A stretch of 64,000 bases of DNA from Asanoa siamensis (GTDB taxonomy: Bacteria > Actinomycetota > Actinomycetes > Mycobacteriales > Micromonosporaceae), in assembly GCF_016862555.1 (NCBI RefSeq), contig NZ_BONE01000009.1, positions 86,447 to 150,446 of the forward strand, given 5' to 3'. The notes below the pieces were generated by a model, which had not been told where the DNA came from, ran no database searches, and saw only the letters and a list, made by a program, of their open reading frames with translations. Of this stretch, positions 34,486 to 43,458 are shown in pieces. Within the stretch, counting starts at the first letter, position 1. Every line of letters starts with the position of its first letter. The position numbers were made by a program, and so were the translations under genes.

Positions 34486-35460
34486 TCAGCTGCTGGCGAC
34501 GATCTGGTTGCGCAGCACGATCGTGCGCGGCGGCTGGTCGTCGCCGTTGATCCGCTTGAGCAGCAGGTCGGCCGCGGTCACGCCGAGGTGCCGGGCCGGC
34601 AGGCTGACCAGCGTCACGGCGAGCGGGGTCGGCGCGAAGATGGGCAGGTCACCGAAGACCGCCATGCCGACGGCCGGCGGCAGCAGCCCCCGCTCCGCCA
34701 GCAACTGGAGCGCGCCTACACCCATCAGGTTGTTGGCCACGAAGACGGCGTCGGGCGGCGTCGGCAACTCGACCAGTTGCCGCATCGCCTTGTGGCCGCC
34801 GTCGATCCGGAAGTCCGCGTAGATCAGGTGCTGCTCGTCGTGCTCCAGCCGGAGCCCGGTCACCGCCGCGCGCCAGCCCTCGGCCCGCAGCGTCGCGGTC
34901 TCCACGTCGCGCGGGCCGGTGATGCAGGCGATCCGCCGGAACCCCTGCGCGGCCAGGGCCTCGGTGGCCGCCCGCCCCCCGGCCCGGCTGTCGACCAGCA
35001 CCGCGTCGATGTCGTAGCCGTGCGGGCCCCGGTCGACCGCCACGATCGGCCGCCCGCGCCTGATCAACGCGTCGAGGTCGCTGTGGTCGCCGGCGGCGGC
35101 CAGGATGACGCCCGCCATGTTCGCGCTCAGCGCGATGTCGAGGTAGCGGGACTCCTTCTCGTGGTCCTCGTCGGTGTTGCAGAGCACGACCGAGTAGCCG
35201 GCGGCCTGGGCCACGTCCTCGACGCCGCGGGCGAGCGAGGTGAAGAACGGGTTCTCGATGTCCGGGATGACCAGCGCGATCACCTCGGAGTTCTGTAGCC
35301 GCAGCGTGCGGGCGACCCGGTTGGGGGTGAAGCCGAGCGTCTCGGCCGCCTCGCGCACCCGACGGGACTTGTCGGCCGACACGTTCTGCCCGTTGAAGAC
35401 CCGCGACACGGTCGCGGGAGACACGCCGGCCCGCGCGGCGACCTCGTAAATCGTTGGCAT
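34486..35460 (-). CDS. LacI-family transcriptional regulator
   Basis: A 324-residue repressor. The N-terminal helix-turn-helix PTIYEVAARAGVSPATVSRV plus hinge segment TPNRVARTLRLQ precede a periplasmic-binding-protein-like ligand domain (EVIALVIPDIENPFFTSLAR; AGVILAAAGDHSDL; PIVAVDRGPHGYDIDAVLVD; DAVFVANNLMGVGALQLLAE). The ATG at 35460 follows GAGGAAACGA; a GTG four codons upstream is less likely. It sits between the kinase operon and the divergent GH172 gene and is flanked by operators on both sides, so it most likely controls the whole arabinan locus and itself. Confidence 0.93.
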   Translation of the reverse strand: MPTIYEVAARAGVSPATVSRVFNGQNVSADKSRRVREAAETLGFTPNRVARTLRLQNSEVIALVIPDIENPFFTSLARGVEDVAQAAGYSVVLCNTDEDHEKESRYLDIALSANMAGVILAAAGDHSDLDALIRRGRPIVAVDRGPHGYDIDAVLVDSRAGGRAATEALAAQGFRRIACITGPRDVETATLRAEGWRAAVTGLRLEHDEQHLIYADFRIDGGHKAMRQLVELPTPPDAVFVANNLMGVGALQLLAERGLLPPAVGMAVFGDLPIFAPTPLAVTLVSLPARHLGVTAADLLLKRINGDDQPPRTIVLRNQIVASS

Positions 35461-35556
35461 TCGTTTCCTCACGTCGGGTCGGCCCTGCCTGCGCGTGATC
35501 CCCATTGTGCGGAACGTGGGCGGGTTGACACATTCCACCACCCCGCCTAACTTAAG

Positions 35557-35570
35557 TGAAATCGATTACA
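35557..35570. promoter_or_regulatory. LacI-type operator 2 (lacI / GH172 divergent promoter)
   Basis: TGAAATCGATTACA is the reverse complement, at 13 of 14 positions, of the site at 41721-41734. It lies 22 bases before the GH172 start and 96 bases from the lacI start. Confidence 0.75.
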
Positions 35571-35592
35571 GCCGTTGCCCCCGGAGACACCT

Positions 35593-36717
<1,125 letters not shown>

Positions 36718-36761
36718 ACCCCCAGCCGGGCGGCGCGCGGCCAACAGGGAGGAGACCCGCT

Positions 36762-38309
36762 GTGCCGCACGTACCCGGAACCATCCCCCGTGTCCTGACC
36801 GCGGCCGCCGTGTTAGCGGCGGTCACCGTGGTGGCGACCGGTCAACCCGCCGCCGCCACATCCGCGCACACACCGGCGACCCTGGTCCAGAAGGTCACCG
36901 GACCCGACTCACCGAACGACACCTGGGGCCGCTGGAACGTCAAGGCCACCGACCTCGGCATCATGTGGGACAACGGATCGGGCCAGGTGCTGACCGCCTT
37001 CGGCGACACCTTCGGCGACGCCTGGGTCGGTCCGGGCGGCGGCGGGTTCGGCCCCGGCGACGTCAACTGGCGCAGCAACGTCCTGCTCCGCTCGACCGAC
37101 ACCAACCTGTCCGACGGCATGAGCTTCGCGAGCGCGGTCATCGGCGCCGACGGCCGGGCCCGGGAGGTCGTGCCAGGCCTGCACCAGGGCAACGACGACG
37201 GCGGCGAGGTCACGAAGATTCCCACCGCCGGCATCGCGGTCGGCAGCCGGCAGTACATGTCGTTCATGTCGGTGCGCCACTGGGGCGTGCCCGGCCAGTG
37301 GGACACCAACTACGCGCGGATCGCCTACTCCGACGACAACGGCAACACCTGGGTCACCAGCGGCACGCCCACCTGGAACAACCCGGGCGGCACCAACCGC
37401 TTCCAGCAGCAGGCGTTCGTCCGCAACGGCGGCTACGTCTACGTCTACGGCACGCCGAGCGGCCGGCTCGGCAGCCTCTACGTCGCCCGGGTGCCCGAGG
37501 CGCAGGTGCTGACCCAGAGCGCGTACCGCTACTGGAACGGCAGCGCGTGGGTCGCCACCGAGTCGGCCGCGACCGCGATCGTCTCCGGACCGGTGGCCGA
37601 ACTCTCGGTGCGCTACGACAGCTACAGCGCCAAGTGGCTGATGATGTATCTGCGCGGCGAGGACATCGTGCTGCAGAGCGCCACCAGCCCCACCGGGGCG
37701 TGGAGCGCGCCGCAGATCGCGGTCAGCTCGGCCGACTACCCCGGTCTCTACGGCGGCTTCTTCCACCCGTGGAGCGCCAACGGCACGCTCTACTTCCTGA
37801 TGTCGCAGTGGAACCCGTACAACGTCTATCTGATGAAGGTGTCCATCAACACCGCGGGTCAGATCGTCAAGCCCAACCTGGTCGGCGACCCGAGCTTCGA
37901 GCGGGGAGCGTTGAACGGCAGCGGGACGGGCGGCTTCTGGGCCTGCACCGGCAACTGCGGCATCGACAACGCGCGGTGGGGCTACTCGGGCGACCGGAAC
38001 GCCTACGCCCGCTACAACAGCGGCTGGCAGGACGTGCACCAGACGGTGCCGGTGGCCGCCAACACGACCTACCAGCTCACCGGGTACCTGCGCACGTCAC
38101 CCAACAGCGACAACGGCTTCTTCGGCGTACGCAGCACGGCGAACGCGGTCATCGGCGAGGTGAACTACCGGGCGGTCGGGCCGTGGACCCGGTTCACCGT
38201 CACGTTCAACAGCGGCTCCCGCACGTCCGTCGTGGTCTACGGGGGCGTCTGGACCGACCACGGCGACATCTGGGTGCAACTCGACGACGTCTCGCTCAGC
38301 GCGGTCTGA
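36762..38309 (+). CDS. Secreted GH183 (DUF4185) endo-D-arabinanase-like protein
   Basis: A 515-residue secreted protein: signal peptide (VLTAAAVLAAVTVVATGQPA), a DUF4185 five-bladed propeller domain (about residues 40-365) with the family blocks FGDTFGDAWVGPGGGGF and WRSNVLLRSTDTNLSDGMSF, PVAELSVRYDSYSAKWLMMY, and a C-terminal jelly-roll carbohydrate-binding-like module starting at NLVGDPSFERG. DUF4185 proteins have been shown to be endo-D-arabinanases (GH183) that cut the D-arabinan of arabinogalactan and lipoarabinomannan. GTG start with GGGAGGAG seven to nine bases upstream. It is the outermost enzyme of the proposed pathway. Confidence 0.9.
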   Translation: MPHVPGTIPRVLTAAAVLAAVTVVATGQPAAATSAHTPATLVQKVTGPDSPNDTWGRWNVKATDLGIMWDNGSGQVLTAFGDTFGDAWVGPGGGGFGPGDVNWRSNVLLRSTDTNLSDGMSFASAVIGADGRAREVVPGLHQGNDDGGEVTKIPTAGIAVGSRQYMSFMSVRHWGVPGQWDTNYARIAYSDDNGNTWVTSGTPTWNNPGGTNRFQQQAFVRNGGYVYVYGTPSGRLGSLYVARVPEAQVLTQSAYRYWNGSAWVATESAATAIVSGPVAELSVRYDSYSAKWLMMYLRGEDIVLQSATSPTGAWSAPQIAVSSADYPGLYGGFFHPWSANGTLYFLMSQWNPYNVYLMKVSINTAGQIVKPNLVGDPSFERGALNGSGTGGFWACTGNCGIDNARWGYSGDRNAYARYNSGWQDVHQTVPVAANTTYQLTGYLRTSPNSDNGFFGVRSTANAVIGEVNYRAVGPWTRFTVTFNSGSRTSVVVYGGVWTDHGDIWVQLDDVSLSAV

Positions 38310-38311
38310 GT

Positions 38312-38364
38312 GAAAGGAACGGTCCGTTCTTAACGCATAGCGTTAAGAACGGACCGTTCCTTTC
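38312..38364. terminator. Very long perfect bidirectional terminator
   Basis: Two 25-base arms (38312-38336 and 38340-38364) are perfectly complementary around a 3-base loop (ATA), ending in ttt on each strand. It lies between the convergent GH183 and ABC permease genes. The stem is far longer than the other terminators in the window. Confidence 0.85.
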
Positions 38365-38367
38365 GCC

Positions 38368-39189
38368 TCACTTGATGCCGCTGATCCGCACGCCGTTGAC
38401 GATGAACCGCTGGAAGACGAGCAGCAGCAGGATGGTGGGCAACGACGCGAGCGTCGAGCCGGCCATCAGCATGCCCCAGTCGTTGCCGCGGGCCGACCGG
38501 AACGTGCCGAGGAACTGCATGATCTGAGTCAGGTTCGGGTCGGTGATGGTCAGGATCGGCCACACGTACGCGTTCCAGAAGGCCAGATAGGACGCGATGC
38601 CCATGACCACGAACGGCGCGGCCGACTGCGGCAGGAACAGCTTCAGGAAGATCTGCCAGCGGCTGGCACCGTCGATCATCGCCGCCTCCTCCACCGCCAC
38701 CGGGAAACCCAGGTAGAACTGGCGGATGAAGAACATCTGCGCGCCGGACGCGACGCCCGGGATGATCAGCACGGCCATCGTGTTCAGCATGCCGAGCTTC
38801 GTCACGACCATGAAGGACGTCAGCAGGATGGCCATCATGGGGATGAACATCGGCATGACACAGTAGACCCACCAGAACCGCTTGCCGCGGAACTCGAGGC
38901 GGGCGAAGGCGTACGCGGCGAGCGAGTTCACGACGAGGCTCAGCGCGGTGAAGATGAGCGCGCCGGCGAACGTGACGCCCATCGCCCGCGTGAACTCCGG
39001 GTCGCGCGCGATGTCGACGTAGTTGTCGAACCGCCACATGTCCGGGAAGAACTGGAACGGCGAGCGGAGCACCTCGTTGCGGCCCTTGAAGCCGGCGATG
39101 GCCATCCACGCCAACGGGAACAGCACGCTGACGGTGATCAGCACGACGAGCACGGCGGACGCGGTCCGCTGGAAGAGACGCGGTGTCAT
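38368..39189 (-). CDS. ABC sugar transporter permease (MalG type)
   Basis: A 273-residue permease with six predicted membrane segments and the cytoplasmic EAA loop EEAAMIDGASRWQIFLKLFL, characteristic of CUT1 MalG-type subunits. It is the last gene of the three-gene uptake operon; the stop is 3 bases from the terminator arm. No ATPase gene is in the operon, as is common for actinobacterial CUT1 systems that share an MsiK-type ATPase encoded elsewhere. Confidence 0.95.
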   Translation of the reverse strand: MTPRLFQRTASAVLVVLITVSVLFPLAWMAIAGFKGRNEVLRSPFQFFPDMWRFDNYVDIARDPEFTRAMGVTFAGALIFTALSLVVNSLAAYAFARLEFRGKRFWWVYCVMPMFIPMMAILLTSFMVVTKLGMLNTMAVLIIPGVASGAQMFFIRQFYLGFPVAVEEAAMIDGASRWQIFLKLFLPQSAAPFVVMGIASYLAFWNAYVWPILTITDPNLTQIMQFLGTFRSARGNDWGMLMAGSTLASLPTILLLLVFQRFIVNGVRISGIK

Positions 39190-39197
39190 GGCTTCTC

Positions 39198-40166
39198 CTA
39201 GCCGTCGATGGCCTTGTCGGACCGGACGAGCCGGAAGACGACCGCCGAGATCGCCCCGATCACCACGAACAGCAGCAGCGAGGCGGTCAGTGAGTAGCTG
39301 GTCGCGTACGGGGTGACGTCCCGGAAGGTGTTGAAGATGTAGAGGTTCGGGGTGTTGGTCGCCTCCGACGGGCCGCCGTTCGTCATGATCAGCGGCAGGT
39401 CGATCATCTGGATCGCCAGCGTGAAGCCGGTGACGAACAGATACAGCAGCACGTTCTTGAGCAGCGGCAGCGTGACGTACCAGAGGCGGGCGAAGAACCC
39501 CGCGCCGTCCAGCGCCGCCTGCTCGTAGTAGCTCTCCGGGATGTCGAGCAGCGCGGCGAGCAGGATGAGCGTGGTGAGGCCGAACCCGAGCCAGATCCCC
39601 GGCACCGCGATGGCCGGCAGCGCGAGCTGCGGGTCGTTGAGCCAGTTGACCGGGCCGAAGCTGATCAGGCTGAGCAGCCAGTTGGCGACGCCCTCGTCCT
39701 GGTAGATCAGCACGAACAGCACCGAGGCGACCACCGTGGACACCACGGTCGGCAGGTAGACGGTGGTCTTCATGAAGGCCGCCGCGCGCCGGCTGAGCGT
39801 CTTGATGAAACTGGCCAGCAGCAGGGCGATGATGATCATCGCGGGTACGGTCAGCGCCGAGTAGTAGAGGCCGACCACGATGGAGTGCCAGAAGTCGGGG
39901 CTCTCCAACACGTACCGGTAGAACTGCAGCCCGACGAACGTCGAGCCGCGGTAGAAGTTGATCTCATAGGTGCTCAGGTAGACCGAGTAGACCAACGGCC
40001 ACATCACGAAGATGCCGAGCAGGATGACCATCGGGGCGATCATCAGGTAGGCGGTGCGGTTGTCCCGGCGGTGCGGCGGTGTCTTGACCCGGCCGCGGCG
40101 CCCGCGCGCCGATCGGCCGGCGTCCGCGGTCTGCGGGCCGGGCGCCAAGGTAGGGGTGAGGGCCAC
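39198..40166 (-). CDS. ABC sugar transporter permease (MalF type)
   Basis: A 322-residue permease starting at GTG, with a basic cytoplasmic N-terminus (GRRGRVKTPPHRRDN), six hydrophobic segments and the EAA loop YYEQAALDGAGFFARLWYVT typical of MalF-like CUT1 subunits. It precedes the MalG-type gene by eight bases and follows the binding-protein gene by 76 bases. Confidence 0.95.
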   Translation of the reverse strand: MALTPTLAPGPQTADAGRSARGRRGRVKTPPHRRDNRTAYLMIAPMVILLGIFVMWPLVYSVYLSTYEINFYRGSTFVGLQFYRYVLESPDFWHSIVVGLYYSALTVPAMIIIALLLASFIKTLSRRAAAFMKTTVYLPTVVSTVVASVLFVLIYQDEGVANWLLSLISFGPVNWLNDPQLALPAIAVPGIWLGFGLTTLILLAALLDIPESYYEQAALDGAGFFARLWYVTLPLLKNVLLYLFVTGFTLAIQMIDLPLIMTNGGPSEATNTPNLYIFNTFRDVTPYATSYSLTASLLLFVVIGAISAVVFRLVRSDKAIDG

Positions 40167-40242
40167 AGCGAATCCCTTACGAAGATCGAGGCCCGGGGAC
40201 GCCGGCCACGCGCGTCCCCGGGCGGTCCCGGATGTCGGGGGA

Positions 40243-41583
40243 TCAGCGGACGGGGGCGGTCCCGGCGAGGGACTGCTTCTTGATGATGTCGTTGATTTCG
40301 CCGTCGGCCTTCTTGAGCGCCGCCGGCACGTCGGCGTTGCCCTTCATGGCCGACTCGATCGCGGTGCCGAAGGCCAGCGCGATCTCCCACGGGTAGGCCG
40401 GCTCGGCCTTGCCGAACGGCACGACCTGCTCCGAGATCGTCTTCATGAACGGGTCGGCAGTGGCGTCGGGGTTGGTCTCCAGCGCCTGGTCGACGGTCGC
40501 GCGCACCGTGTACTTCGAGAACCCGCTGCTCTTGAAGAAGTCCGCCATGATGGCCGGGTCGCCCGCCAGCAGCCAGCCGATGAAGCCGGCGGCCTGCTCC
40601 TTGACCTTCGACTTGCCGTCGACGCTGAGCGTCCAGCCGCCGAGGGTCGCGGTGGGCTTCGTCTGGTCACCGTCCATCGACGGGAACGCGGCGACCGCGG
40701 TCTTGTCGATCATCTTGGGGAACTCGTTCTTGAGCTGGCCCACGACCCACGAGCCGCCGGCCATCATCGCGACCTCGCCGTTGCCGTACGGCGAGCCGTC
40801 CGCGTACCCGACCTTGGGCTGCTTGGGCATCACGCCGCTCTGGTAGAGGCCCTTGTAGAAGTCGAGCAGCTGGCCGAAGCAGGCGTCACTGGCCACCGAC
40901 TTCGACCAGTCGTCGGCGACCGGCAGGTGACCACAGGCGTTGTACTGCAGGCCCCAGCTCGACCAGCCGAGGTCGGCCGGGACCGAGGCGATCGTCATGC
41001 CCTTGACCTTGCCTTGCGTCAGCTTGGTCGCCCAGGTCGACAGCTCCGCCCACGTCTTGGGCGGGTTGGCCGGGTCGAGGCCCGCGGCCTGCACGAGGTC
41101 CTTGCGGTAGTAGAGCACCGTGGACGGCTCCACCAGCATCGGGTACGCGTAGTGCTTGCCGTTGATGGTGACGAAGCTCTTGACGTTGTCCTTGATGTCG
41201 GTGAACGCCTCGGCGGGCAGCAGTCCGTCGAGCTCCGCCAGCTCGCCGTTGGCCGCGCCGGCCGGGATGTTGCCGTAGCTGGTGGTGGCGACGTCGGGGG
41301 CGTTGCCCGCGGCCTGGGCCGCCTTGAGCTTCTGCGCCCACGTGTCGGCCGGCACCACCTGGATCTGCACCTTGACCTTGTCCTGGCTCGAGTTGTAGGC
41401 GTCGACCTGCTTCTTGAACCAGGCCTGCTGATAGTCCTCGAACTGCTGCTGCCAGAACGTCACGACCGTCTTGCCGTCGGCCGTCTTGCCGGCTTCGTCG
41501 CTGCCGCCGCAGGCCGCGAGGCCCAACGACGCGACGAGAACCGTCGAGACCGCGAAGGCCGACGCGATATGCCTTTTGCCCAC
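40243..41583 (-). CDS. ABC sugar-binding lipoprotein
   Basis: A 446-residue extracellular solute-binding protein (family 1) with a lipoprotein signal ending in the lipobox LGLAAC, then VVTFWQQQFEDYQQAWFKKQ, NGKHYAYPMLVEPSTVLYYR and GEVAMMAGGSWVVGQLKNEF, all typical of oligosaccharide receptors. The GTG start has AGGGAGGAAC before it. It captures the sugar for the two permeases; co-regulation with the arabinan enzymes (operators at 41721 and 41791) suggests D-arabino-oligosaccharides as ligand. Confidence 0.93.
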   Translation of the reverse strand: MGKRHIASAFAVSTVLVASLGLAACGGSDEAGKTADGKTVVTFWQQQFEDYQQAWFKKQVDAYNSSQDKVKVQIQVVPADTWAQKLKAAQAAGNAPDVATTSYGNIPAGAANGELAELDGLLPAEAFTDIKDNVKSFVTINGKHYAYPMLVEPSTVLYYRKDLVQAAGLDPANPPKTWAELSTWATKLTQGKVKGMTIASVPADLGWSSWGLQYNACGHLPVADDWSKSVASDACFGQLLDFYKGLYQSGVMPKQPKVGYADGSPYGNGEVAMMAGGSWVVGQLKNEFPKMIDKTAVAAFPSMDGDQTKPTATLGGWTLSVDGKSKVKEQAAGFIGWLLAGDPAIMADFFKSSGFSKYTVRATVDQALETNPDATADPFMKTISEQVVPFGKAEPAYPWEIALAFGTAIESAMKGNADVPAALKKADGEINDIIKKQSLAGTAPVR

Positions 41584-41720
41584 CGTTCCTCCCTAAGGGG
41601 ATGTCGCCGGAAGTTCACTATCTACTGTGGACAGACCAGCGGAGCCGGTGCCGGTTCGGGCGGCCCGCGGCCTCTCGTGGGACGGTTTGCGGAAGTGAGG
41701 TTGGCTCGTAGTAGACATGA

Positions 41721-41734
41721 TGTAATCGATTTCG
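41721..41734. promoter_or_regulatory. LacI-type operator 3 (ABC operon)
   Basis: TGTAATCGATTTCG matches the reverse complement of operator 2 at 13 of 14 positions and lies 138 bases before the binding-protein start. Confidence 0.75.
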
Positions 41735-41790
41735 TCAACAACTCGCAACATGCCCGCCGCAGTGCCAGCACAACCGAGATGGTTGACCAC

Positions 41791-41804
41791 GAAACCGATT
41801 GCAA
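41791..41804. promoter_or_regulatory. LacI-type operator 4 (ABC operon, distal)
   Basis: GAAACCGATTGCAA keeps the GNAANCGATTNCA pattern and lies 70 bases (start to start) beyond operator 3, about seven helical turns, a spacing that would allow looping. Confidence 0.6.
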
Positions 41805-41849
41805 GAGGTTGCCCGACGCCGCCGCCGCCGTGCCCGGGCTGGCCGCTGG

Positions 41850-42185
41850 GTGCGTAAGACGCACCCGACGAGCCCGGCCGCGTTCCGCTCCCCCGACACC
41901 GGTCCGATCGGCCTGGTCGCCGAGGGCCGGCCGCGGCTCCGCACGCGACCGTGGACGTGCTGACCGCGCTCGCCGCCGCCAAGCCGGTCGTCCTCGCCTC
42001 CCGGATCGGTGCCGGCCCGGTGCTGACGCACACCTACGGCTATCCAGGCGCGGAGGCGGACCTGATCGCCCGCGGCCTGATCCCGGCCGGCACGCTGGAC
42101 CCCTGGAAGGCCCGCGTGCTGCTGGCCGGCGGCGCCGATCGCGACCGCCTGACCAGCACGTTCGCCACGATCGGGTTACCCACGG
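41850..42185 (+). pseudogene. Asparaginase remnant
   Basis: Two pieces in different frames resemble the C-terminal half of a bacterial L-asparaginase. The first (frame of 41850) reads KTHPTSPAAFRSPDTGPIGL, then VAEGRPRLR; the second (frame of 41951) reads AAAKPVVLASRIGAGPVLTH, then TYGYPG and LIPAGTLDPWKARVLLAGG. A deletion or frameshift joins them and no N-terminal catalytic Thr region is present, so this is a dead fragment. The open frame continues by chance to 42268, overlapping the next gene. Confidence 0.7.
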
Positions 42186-42264
42186 ACCAGCGACACGTAT
42201 TTCCGCGGAACGCGCGACCTCCTACTGTCGACGAGCGTCCCTCCGAACACGTGGGGTTACCCCG

Positions 42265-43416
42265 ATGACCAGCACACTTCCCGCCCGGATCCAGCCGCCG
42301 CCCAGCCTTCGCCCCGCCGGCGACCCGGCCGGCGCGCGGGTGGGCGGTCCCGCGCGCTCCGGGTGGCGGGAGGCCACCCTGACCCGGGCCATGGAGATCG
42401 AGTCGCTGGCCGACTGGGTCCGGGCCGGCGAGGAGCCGCACCCCGGCTGCGACGTGCTGCTCGAGGCGATCCGGGTGCACCTCGGCGCCGCCCGCGAGGC
42501 GGCGACCACCCGCGGGCGGGGCGGTGCTCCGCTGGAGCGGGCTCGGACCAACCTGGACGCGGCCGAGTCCCTGCTGCTCGACATCGCACCGCCCTGGTAC
42601 CTGCTCGGCGCCATCCCCAGCGTGCTCGGTCACGCCCAGCGGCACCTCGTCGCGACGGACCCGCGCCGGCGGCAACTCGAGCGGGTCGCCCAGGCGCTCG
42701 GGATCACCAACTCGCAGCAGCGGGTGCCGCCCGACGAGCGGCTGACCATCGTCGCCCGCGAGCGCGGCACGATCGCCGGCGTGATGCGGGCGGCCAGTTC
42801 CGCGGCGCACCGCGAACTGGTGCGGTTGCGCAGCTTTCGCAACGTGGTCGTCGCGGCCACGGTCGTGCTGGCCCTGCTGGTGGTCGCGGTGGCGGTCGGC
42901 GGTTTCGTGCGGCCGGCGATGGTGCCGCTGTGCTTCGCGCCCGAGGACGGCGCGCAGGCCATCGTGGTCTGCCCGACCCGGCAGTCCGCGCCGTTCCCGG
43001 CGGCGCCGGGCGCGGCGGGAGCCAGCGTCGAGCAGAACATCGACCAGGCGACCGCGCGCACCGTGCGGCCGTACGACCTGTTGCTCATCATGGTGATCGG
43101 GCTGATCGCCGCCGCCGTCGCCGCGGCCGCGGCCGTCCGGGGCATTCGGGGGTCGTCCGAACGCTACGGCGTGCCCGTGGCGCTCGCGCTGCTGAAGCTG
43201 CCGACTGGCGCGCTCACCGCGTTCCTCGGCCTGCTGCTGATGCGCGGCCAGTTCGTGCCGGGCCTGAGCGCCCTGGACACCTCGGCCCAGATCCTGGCCT
43301 GGGCGCTGGTCTTCGGCTACGCCCAACAGCTCTTCACCCGCCTCGTCGACCAGCAGGGCCACGCCGTGCTCGACTCCGTCCGCGGCGCCAACAGCGCACC
43401 GGTGACACCGCCCTAG
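42265..43416 (+). CDS. Membrane protein of unknown function
   Basis: A 383-residue protein with a soluble N-terminal helical region (about 190 residues, RAMEIESLADWVRAGEEPHP and AESLLLDIAPPWYLLGAIPS), then a membrane segment (VVVAATVVLALLVVAVAVGG), an outer loop with two cysteines (LCFAPEDGAQAIVVCPT), and two or three further membrane segments near the C-terminus. No family is recognised. It stands alone between the asparaginase remnant and the GH87-like gene. Confidence 0.75.
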   Translation: MTSTLPARIQPPPSLRPAGDPAGARVGGPARSGWREATLTRAMEIESLADWVRAGEEPHPGCDVLLEAIRVHLGAAREAATTRGRGGAPLERARTNLDAAESLLLDIAPPWYLLGAIPSVLGHAQRHLVATDPRRRQLERVAQALGITNSQQRVPPDERLTIVARERGTIAGVMRAASSAAHRELVRLRSFRNVVVAATVVLALLVVAVAVGGFVRPAMVPLCFAPEDGAQAIVVCPTRQSAPFPAAPGAAGASVEQNIDQATARTVRPYDLLLIMVIGLIAAAVAAAAAVRGIRGSSERYGVPVALALLKLPTGALTAFLGLLLMRGQFVPGLSALDTSAQILAWALVFGYAQQLFTRLVDQQGHAVLDSVRGANSAPVTPP

Positions 43417-43422
43417 AAACGG

Positions 43423-43455
43423 AGCGGGCGGGCGCCCGGAGAGCGCCCGCCCGCT
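43423..43455. terminator. Bidirectional terminator
   Basis: A perfect 13-bp stem (43423-43435 with 43443-43455, loop CCGGAGA) lies between the convergent membrane-protein and GH87-like genes. Confidence 0.85.
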
Positions 43456-43458
43456 GGT

